Shown piece by piece: positions 1 to 3,739 of a DNA stretch of 6,039 nucleotides. The stretch is from JAKEGK01 sp036507695 (GTDB lineage Bacteria; Pseudomonadota; Gammaproteobacteria; SZUA-152), in contig DATCIR010000152.1 of the NCBI GenBank assembly GCA_036507695.1, positions 1 to 6,039 of the forward strand. Direction: 5' to 3'. The translations under genes were made by a program, and so were the position numbers. Positions within the stretch are counted from its first letter, which is position 1. Each line of letters begins with the position of its first letter. The notes below the pieces were generated by a model, which saw nothing but the letters and a program-made list of their open reading frames with translations, was not told where the DNA came from and made no database searches.

Positions 1-289
1 GATTGCTTTTCACCAGTTTCTCAAAGGAGATGGATTTCAGGGCGCCCGGGTAACCGGTATGGTGGTAATACATTTTGTCTTTGGGTTTATTGCCCGTAAC
101 ATGCACTTTCTCCGCATTCACCACCACGATGTAGTCGCCGGTATCGACATGCGGGGTAAATTCCGGTTTGTGCTTGCCGCGCAAACGACGCGCGATTTCG
201 GTGGCCATGCGACCCAGGGTTTTATCCGTGGCGTCGATCACGAACCATTCGCGGCGGACCTCCGCGGGTTTGGCGCTAAACGTTTTCAT
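1..289 (-). CDS. rplM: 50S ribosomal protein L13, 5' part (runs off the left edge)
   Basis: L13 is an early-assembling protein of the large ribosomal subunit that binds 23S rRNA. The reverse strand reads 96 residues from an ATG at 289, beginning MKTFSAKPAEVRREWFVIDA. Hallmarks of the family follow: LGRMATEIARRLRGKHKPEF (about 25-44), HVDTGDYIVVVNAEKVHVTG (47-66) and DKMYYHHTGYPG (71-82). Bacterial L13 is usually about 140 residues, so roughly the last third lies beyond base 1. A GGAG ribosome-binding site at 298-301 sits 8 nt before the ATG and supports this start. In proteobacteria rplM is normally followed by rpsI, which would lie outside the window to the left. A strong promoter is present at 340-368. 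The wording VRREWFVIDATDK resembles betaproteobacterial L13 more than enterobacterial L13; that comparison is from memory. Confidence 0.97.
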   Translation of the reverse strand, partial: MKTFSAKPAEVRREWFVIDATDKTLGRMATEIARRLRGKHKPEFTPHVDTGDYIVVVNAEKVHVTGNKPKDKMYYHHTGYPGALKSISFEKLVKSN

Positions 290-339
290 TCAAATTGCTC
301 CGTTAAACTTCTGAAAAAACAGCCCAGAAAAGCCGCAGG

Positions 340-368
340 ATCATAAGTTCTGGAGCCGTCACTGTCAA
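340..368 (-). promoter_or_regulatory. Sigma70-type promoter of rplM
   Basis: On the minus strand TTGACA (368-363) is separated by exactly 17 nt from TATGAT (345-340). The -35 is perfect and the -10 has one mismatch. The predicted start near 333 gives a leader of about 44 nt. The leader contains a weak hairpin (TTCTG/CAGAA arms, 309-313 and 325-329) just upstream of the GGAG site. The rplM leader is known to be autoregulated by L13 in Escherichia coli; whether this hairpin plays that role is inference. Confidence 0.75.
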
Positions 369-396
369 GGTATTTGGCATAATATCGGTAAAAATA

Positions 397-570
397 GTAT
401 CGGTGTAACTACTCACCCCGTGTGCAGCATAGGTTAAAGCGGTGCTGGTGTATCCTGCTGGGGGCGTCTGCGGCCAGGGATGGCCGCAGTCGAGCCTACA
501 GGGACGTACTTGTGGCGTCCCCCGGCAGGAGACACCGGCGCCGCCCACGGGTGAGTAGTTACGTATCGGT
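397..570. mobile_element. 158-bp hairpin-forming MITE with 8-bp target-site duplication
   Basis: The element itself spans 405-562. It begins GTAACTACTCACCC and ends with the inverse GGGTGAGTAGTTAC. It is flanked by perfect direct repeats GTATCGGT at 397-404 and 563-570, the expected footprint of a transposition event. Nested inverted arms continue inward: 441-450 pairs with 533-542 (two G:U wobbles), 453-464 with 519-530 (one wobble), and TGCGGCCA/TGGCCGCA at 469-476 and 481-488 around a GGGA loop. It encodes no transposase and no credible protein. It sits about 30 bp upstream of the rplM -35 box and leaves that promoter intact. Confidence 0.8.
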
Positions 571-601
571 AAAAATTGTGCGCAACTATTTTCGTTTCGC
601 C

Positions 602-634
602 CAAAAAAAAAGCGCCAGGGAATAATTTGGCGCT
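602..634 (-). terminator. Intrinsic terminator, minus strand
   Basis: Read on the minus strand, AGCGCCA and TGGCGCT (634-628 and 617-611) form a 7-bp stem with a 10-nt loop, followed directly by a run of nine T (611-603). The plus strand has no T run after the stem, so it works in one direction. It would end transcripts entering from the hydrolase side, or a small RNA starting near 700, before the rplM promoter. Confidence 0.8.
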
Positions 635-702
635 CAAATAAATCCACCAAGCGTGGAGGATTAGTACCTATGGAGGAATCACCAGTAAATCATGAAATGG
701 GC
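603..702 (-). ncRNA. Candidate small RNA ending at the terminator
   Basis: A possible minus-strand promoter at 708-735 and the strong terminator at 602-634 bracket about 100 nt without a convincing ORF. The RNA would carry TCCTCCA twice (677-671 and 660-654), an anti-Shine-Dalgarno-like motif known from several bacterial regulatory RNAs. It would also carry a small TCCAC/GTGGA hairpin (about 657-643) and end in the terminator stem with its U tail. The 5' end is a guess from the -10 box. The alternative is that the terminator simply ends the hydrolase transcript after a long 3' UTR. Confidence 0.3.
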
Positions 703-714
703 ATTAGAGTATAA
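670..714 (+). CDS. Possible 14-residue ORF with a strong ribosome-binding site
   Basis: An ATG at 670 opens a 14-codon frame (MEESPVNHEMGIRV) that ends in TAA at 712-714. GGAGGA at 655-660 lies 9 nt upstream, a better Shine-Dalgarno than most real genes in this window have. The peptide is polar and matches nothing I know. No plus-strand promoter is visible upstream. The same GGAGGA reads as TCCTCC in the opposite candidate small RNA, so at most one of the two readings is likely to matter. Confidence 0.15.
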   Translation: MEESPVNHEMGIRV

Positions 715-735
715 TTATATTCTAAATTAATTCAA
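708..735 (-). promoter_or_regulatory. Possible sigma70-type promoter for the candidate small RNA
   Basis: On the minus strand TTGAAT (735-730) precedes TATACT (713-708) with a 16-nt spacer. A perfect TATAAT also lies at 719-714 but lacks a good -35 box. The surrounding DNA is very AT-rich, which makes chance matches likely. Confidence 0.35.
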
Positions 736-957
736 CTCTTGAAATACAATCTTGAAATACAAGAATTTCAGTGCCGCCGGAATAAACGATCCGTTGTGAC
801 AACGGCAATAATAACAACCGGCTAGCGTGGAATCCGCTGAAAATCTAAATAAAAACCAGTGCGCTGCGATTCAGCAACTATTGTTATCATCAACTATTGA
901 TTGTTAGTAGCGGGCATTTTTAAGTACGTTGCACTGCACACGCCACCACGGTTTTGG

Positions 958-986
958 ATAGTGAATCATATATTTTACTATGTCAA
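958..986 (-). promoter_or_regulatory. Possible minus-strand promoter overlapped by a dyad
   Basis: On the minus strand a perfect TTGACA (986-981) is followed after 17 nt by CACTAT (963-958), a weak -10. The promoter is spanned by imperfect inverted arms, ATAGTGAA (958-965) and TTTTACTAT (973-981), arranged like an operator for a dimeric repressor. It points into the gene-poor stretch and has no ORF directly behind it. Confidence 0.35.
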
Positions 987-1056
987 GCATAAATTAAATT
1001 TTGTCTGGCAGCCTTTTGATGACTTATACAAACCGGGCAAGCCGCTAGAAACTCAC

Positions 1057-1773
1057 TTAATTAATCACCGCATTCTCGGCTTGGCCACCCCATTGATCGA
1101 TGATGGCCTGCCGAATCCGGTTCAGGCGGCCATGGAAAAAATGGTCCGCATCGGCGAACCATTCATAATGCGGCTGGTTGTGGCAGCGATGCACCCACAC
1201 CGACACTGCCTGCGGGGACACCACGTCATCCTTGCCGCCCTGGATGACCATCCAGGGGATGCTAACACTCTGCTCGGCATTAAACGGAAAACGGCCCACG
1301 GGTGGCGCAATCAGTAACAAGCGCTGCGCCTGCACTTTTTCATGCGCCGAAAACGCCACAAAGGAACCGAAGGAAAAGCCAGCCAACCACAACGGTGAAC
1401 CGGAATAGCGCTCCCTGAACCAGTTAACCGCGGCCACCAGGTCATCGAGTTCACCCTTGCCGTTATCATAGCGGCCCGTGGAATGCCCAACCCCACGGAA
1501 ATTGAACCGCAGCGTCGTCATACCCAGCTTATTAAAGGAGTCGGCAACGATATGCACGACCTTGTTCGACAGGGTACCGCCATGCAAGGGATGGGGATGG
1601 CACACCACCGCGATCGGATCGCCCTCGGTGAAATTTTCCGGCTGCATCAATAAGGCTTCCAGCACACCCGCCGGCCCGGGAATCAAAAAGTTCTCCCCGG
1701 AACAGGGCACCTCTTCCAAGCCATCGTAAAGATGCAATTCGCCCTGGTGGGTTTCGGTAAAGTCGGTGCTCAT
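1057..1773 (-). CDS. Alpha/beta hydrolase of the COG2945 type
   Basis: This is a predicted cytoplasmic serine hydrolase of unknown substrate. It has 238 residues from the ATG at 1773. A TTG two codons upstream also reads in frame but is the poorer choice, and neither has a clear Shine-Dalgarno. Family landmarks run in order: HPHPLHGG (59-66, around the oxyanion strand), FNFRGVGHSTG (90-100), the nucleophile elbow GFSFG with Ser134 (132-136), GGKDD with the likely acid Asp182 or Asp183 (179-183), and DADHFF with His211 (208-213). The triad therefore appears complete. There is no signal peptide. The upstream neighbour on the same strand is the 2Fe-2S ferredoxin gene, from which it is separated by a palindromic repeat element (1802-1885) that may limit read-through. 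The family name is recognised from motifs; no substrate can be inferred. Confidence 0.93.
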   Translation of the reverse strand: MSTDFTETHQGELHLYDGLEEVPCSGENFLIPGPAGVLEALLMQPENFTEGDPIAVVCHPHPLHGGTLSNKVVHIVADSFNKLGMTTLRFNFRGVGHSTGRYDNGKGELDDLVAAVNWFRERYSGSPLWLAGFSFGSFVAFSAHEKVQAQRLLLIAPPVGRFPFNAEQSVSIPWMVIQGGKDDVVSPQAVSVWVHRCHNQPHYEWFADADHFFHGRLNRIRQAIIDQWGGQAENAVIN

Positions 1774-1801
1774 AGGCAAAGTAAAGTAAAGTAAAAGGGA
1801 A

Positions 1802-1885
1802 GTAAAAGGGGACAGATCTATTTTTTATGTAGGGATTGATCGCAAGAACCGCTCAAGTAATAAAAATAGATCTGTCCCCTTTTAC
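1802..1885. repeat. 84-bp palindromic repeat element, copy 1
   Basis: The element begins GTAAAAGGGGACAGATCTA and ends with the exact inverse, giving perfect 24-nt arms around a centre of about 35 nt that contains GTAGGGATTG. A partial extra copy of its outer end (GTAAAAGGG at 1791-1799) precedes it. It lies between the ferredoxin stop and the hydrolase start. A homologous copy of the same length is at 3050-3133. Repeats with AAAAGGGGACAG-type ends are, from memory, common in beta- and gammaproteobacteria and often found near RAYT transposases. Confidence 0.85.
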
Positions 1886-1911
1886 GTTTCAGGTTTATAA
1901 CTGGCTACCGG

Positions 1912-2223
1912 CTAGATCTGCAAGCGTTTTACGATACGGCCATTCACAAGGTGTTCTTCGATAATTTCGTCGATATCCTCCTGATCCACATAGGTGTACC
2001 AGACATCGTCCGGGTACACCACAGCCACCGGCCCTTCCTCGCAACGATCCAAGCAACCGGCGATATTCACACGCACAGTTCCCTTGCCCTTGGCAATCCC
2101 CAGTTCCTTGGTGCGTTGTTTGGCGTAATCGCGCATCGCCTGGGCGTTATATTGCTGGCAGCACTGCGACCCGTCTTCGCGCAAATTGGTGCAAAAAAAG
2201 ATGTGGCGTTTGTAGTAAGGCAT
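1912..2223 (-). CDS. (2Fe-2S) ferredoxin-like protein, COG3411 thioredoxin-like type
   Basis: This is a small, probably soluble electron-transfer or redox protein of 103 residues. The chosen start is the ATG at 2223, giving MPYYKRHIFFCTN, the usual beginning of this family. An in-frame ATG five codons upstream (2238) is possible, and longer extensions lose family resemblance. Candidate cluster ligands are Cys11, Cys21/Cys22, Cys57 and Cys61, in the pattern C-x9/10-C ... AGCLDRC. The family signature GPVAVVYPDDVWYTYVD follows at 64-80, and the acidic tail IDEIIEEHL is also typical. The Shine-Dalgarno is weak. The gene is divergent from coq7 and co-directional with the hydrolase downstream. Its partner enzyme is not known; related proteins are usually annotated only as ferredoxin. 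Confidence 0.93.
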   Translation of the reverse strand: MPYYKRHIFFCTNLREDGSQCCQQYNAQAMRDYAKQRTKELGIAKGKGTVRVNIAGCLDRCEEGPVAVVYPDDVWYTYVDQEDIDEIIEEHLVNGRIVKRLQI

Positions 2224-2248
2224 CAGCTTCGAAAACATTAGTTTTGTT

Positions 2249-2293
2249 AAAAACGGCTCGCATCGAGCGTGATCGTCAATGGCGCGCATTATA
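2249..2293 (-). promoter_or_regulatory. Possible -10 box and leader hairpin of the ferredoxin gene
   Basis: On the minus strand a perfect TATAAT (2293-2288) lies upstream of the ferredoxin gene; no good -35 is seen at the right distance. Further down the presumed leader, GCTCG/CGAGC arms (2268-2264 and 2260-2256) are followed by CG and five T (2253-2249). This is a short terminator-like hairpin between promoter and start codon. The five-pair stem is weak. Confidence 0.35.
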
Positions 2294-2340
2294 ACCCGCA
2301 CGCAGCGAGTCGTATACGTCAGCCTACTATTCGACCAATA

Positions 2341-2369
2341 TTGAGTCTTCCCGCGCGAGCGTGTATGGT
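2341..2369 (+). promoter_or_regulatory. Possible promoter giving a leaderless coq7 mRNA
   Basis: TTGAGT (2341-2346) and TATGGT (2364-2369) are spaced by 17 nt. The expected transcription start, about 7 nt past the -10, falls on the A of the coq7 ATG at 2376. No Shine-Dalgarno precedes that ATG, which fits a leaderless transcript. The -10 is only moderately good. Confidence 0.35.
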
Positions 2370-2375
2370 TCACCC

Positions 2376-3029
2376 ATGAATCCACGTCAATTAAGCTTGC
2401 TCGATCATTTAATCGCACATGTGGACAACGGCCTGCGCACCTTGTTTGGCGAGAACCACGCCACCCGGCCCAATCCCGCGGATGTCCATGCGGAAACTCA
2501 TGTAGAAAAAAACCTGAGCAGCGCGGAAAAACAACTGGCGGGGCGTTTGATGCGCATTAACCACGCCGGCGAAGTCGCGGCGCAGGGTTTATACCAGGGA
2601 CAAGCGCTCACCGCGAAACTGCCGAATGTGCGCGGACAAATGGAAATAGCAGCGCAGGAAGAAGTGGATCATCTGGCTTGGTGCAAAACCCGCACCGAAG
2701 AACTCGGCGCCCGCACCAGCCTGCTTGATCCGTTGTGGTACTTCGGTTCCGTCACCATCGGCGCGGTGGCGGGATTAGCCGGTGATAAATGGAGTTTGGG
2801 ATTTGTCACGGAAACCGAGCGCCAGGTCGTCAAGCACCTTGAGAGCCACCTGCAACAACTGCCGCTGCATGATGAAAAAAGCCGCGCCATACTCGAACAA
2901 ATGAAAATCGACGAACAGCATCACGCCACCATCGCGCTCGAAGCCGGCGCCGCCGAACTGCCCGCCCCCATCAAACAAGCCATGACCCTTACCTCCAAAA
3001 TCATGACCAGAACAGCGTTTTGGATTTAA
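2376..3029 (+). CDS. coq7: Ubiquinone biosynthesis di-iron hydroxylase (2-polyprenyl-3-methyl-6-methoxy-1,4-benzoquinone monooxygenase)
   Basis: Coq7 inserts a hydroxyl group into demethoxyubiquinone, the penultimate step of ubiquinone synthesis, at the inner face of the cytoplasmic membrane. The protein has 217 residues from ATG 2376, close to the bacterial norm. An in-frame GTG at 2361 would add five residues with no support. All expected di-iron ligands are present: Glu66 in NHAGE, Glu96 and His99 in EEVDH, Glu148 in TETERQ, and Glu180 and His183 in DEQHH. The hydrophobic stretch WYFGSVTIGAVAGLAG (121-136) is the usual membrane-associating region. The end MTRTAFWI matches the family style. 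No Shine-Dalgarno is visible. The gene is divergent from the ferredoxin gene and convergent with the small secreted protein gene, and a palindromic element begins four bases after its stop. Confidence 0.97.
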   Translation: MNPRQLSLLDHLIAHVDNGLRTLFGENHATRPNPADVHAETHVEKNLSSAEKQLAGRLMRINHAGEVAAQGLYQGQALTAKLPNVRGQMEIAAQEEVDHLAWCKTRTEELGARTSLLDPLWYFGSVTIGAVAGLAGDKWSLGFVTETERQVVKHLESHLQQLPLHDEKSRAILEQMKIDEQHHATIALEAGAAELPAPIKQAMTLTSKIMTRTAFWI

Positions 3030-3032
3030 TAA

Positions 3033-3133
3033 GCATAAAAGGGGACAGCATAAAAGGGGACAGATCTATTTTTGCGTAGGGATTGGCGGTTGGAACCACT
3101 AAAGTATTTAAAAAAAGATCTGTCCCCTTTTAC
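3033..3133. repeat. 84-bp palindromic repeat element, copy 2, with tandemly duplicated left end
   Basis: The element proper is 3050-3133 and is homologous to copy 1. It shares the AAAAGGGGACAGATCT arms and the internal GTAGGGATTG, and has a similar AAGTA motif on the right side of the centre. Its left end is preceded by an exact tandem duplication of the 15-mer GCATAAAAGGGGACA (3033-3047 and 3048-3062). It fills the gap between the convergent coq7 and small secreted protein genes. It could act as a two-way terminator, because each arm ends in TTTT. Confidence 0.85.
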
Positions 3134-3143
3134 GCGCTTTCAT

Positions 3144-3659
3144 CTACCCGCCGAACTTGTCAATAAACCGCTTGACCAGGTCTTTGATGAAGGTCTCCGA
3201 ATAAATGATAATAATCTCGTCGTTCTGCTGGATAGTTTTATATTGCGTCAATATTTTTGTGTTGGCAAAATAACCCGGCTGGTCGCTTGCGCTTAGCTTT
3301 TGGTAAATCGCAGAAGCGGTTTCCTTATTTGAGTAGTCAAGCACAATGATACCCAGGTGCAAATGTCCTGTATCACTAGCCTGTTTAATGAAAATCTCCT
3401 TGTACTCAACTTTTTCACTTCCCGGTTGATATTTACCTTGGAGCGATTTGCTTAAAAACTGCTTTTTGTTTTCATCCCTGTCTATAACCTCGCACACCTC
3501 GAAAGAGTGTACCGAGGTTTTTATATGCTGTACGAATGCTTCCTTTATAATCTCCGCTGTTTTCTGCTCCGCGCCCGCAGCCGCGCCAGGCGTAAAAGCA
3601 AGCGCGGCGAATTGCACCAGATTGAGGATTAAAAGCAATCTGTTTAGATGCGGTTTCAT
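3144..3659 (-). CDS. Small secreted protein of unknown function
   Basis: I do not recognise a family. From the ATG at 3659 the product has 171 residues and opens with a signal peptide: MKPHLNR, a hydrophobic core LLLILNLVQFAALAF (8-22), and a likely cleavage after Ala-Gly-Ala (28-30). There is no lipobox. The mature part, about 141 residues, is charged and mixed alpha/beta in character, with Cys56 as its only cysteine. The C-terminal third holds an IIIIYSETFIKDLVKRFIDKFG segment (150-171, shown in part) that is likely a strand followed by an amphipathic helix. In-frame starts also exist at 3683 (ATG) and 3734 (GTG), but both push the signal peptide inward. No Shine-Dalgarno is visible; instead a REP hairpin ends one base before the ATG. 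The gene lies 80 bp downstream of the beta-helix gene on the same strand. Confidence 0.75.
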   Translation of the reverse strand: MKPHLNRLLLILNLVQFAALAFTPGAAAGAEQKTAEIIKEAFVQHIKTSVHSFEVCEVIDRDENKKQFLSKSLQGKYQPGSEKVEYKEIFIKQASDTGHLHLGIIVLDYSNKETASAIYQKLSASDQPGYFANTKILTQYKTIQQNDEIIIIYSETFIKDLVKRFIDKFGG

Positions 3660-3660
3660 G

Positions 3661-3712
3661 ACGTTCAGTTGTAGGGTGCGCATCGCGCACCGTATGTAGT
3701 TGAAATGAACGT
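3661..3712. repeat. REP element hairpin next to a start codon
   Basis: On the plus strand GTAG (3671-3674) is followed by a 7-bp hairpin GGTGCGC/GCGCACC (3675-3681 and 3685-3691) with a three-base loop. This is the layout of REP sequences mobilised by RAYT transposases, a GTAG tetranucleotide before an imperfect palindrome. Outer arms ACGTTCA (3661-3667) and TGAACGT (3706-3712) enclose it, giving a nested 52-nt hairpin. It lies between the beta-helix stop and the start of the small secreted protein gene. Confidence 0.75.
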
Positions 3713-3739
3713 GGCTCTGATCCTGTTTACTCACCCCAT

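Larger units (their letters stand above)
635..1056. other. AT-rich intergenic stretch without a convincing gene
   Basis: Between the terminator and the hydrolase stop there is no ORF with coding character. Short structures are visible: an exact tandem repeat of TCTTGAAATACAA (737-749 and 750-762), a perfect dyad CCGTTGTGACAACGG (791-805), a direct repeat CAACTATTG (875-883 and 891-899), and an operator-like dyad inside a possible promoter (958-986). On the minus strand one frame gives short stop-interrupted stretches at about 740-930. They could be the remains of a gene or repeat, but I cannot identify them. Confidence 0.6.

Noticed and set aside
303..650. Minus-strand 115-residue frame and overlapping 67-residue frames between rplM and the terminator
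   Set aside because: They lie across the rplM promoter, the MITE and the terminator stem. The apparent protein is the translation of inverted repeats.
635..1056. Possible tRNA or CRISPR array in the gene-poor stretch
   Set aside because: No cloverleaf with a TTCGA-type loop and acceptor stem can be built, and the repeats present are only two-copy and too short for a CRISPR array.
901..1317. Plus-strand frame of 138 residues
   Set aside because: About two thirds of it is the antisense of the hydrolase gene, which has a full set of family motifs. It has no ribosome-binding site or recognisable domain.
1802..1885. Palindromic element 1 as a dedicated terminator of the ferredoxin gene
   Set aside because: It can fold and has a T run, but a homologous copy elsewhere in the window shows it is a dispersed repeat first. 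Terminator activity is possible but secondary.
2224..2418. Long N-terminal extension of the ferredoxin to residue 168
   Set aside because: The extension overlaps the coq7 start and the divergent promoter region and does not resemble the family. Family proteins start near MPYYKRH.
3072..3296. Plus-strand frame of 74 residues after coq7
   Set aside because: It begins inside the palindromic element and then runs antisense to the small secreted protein.
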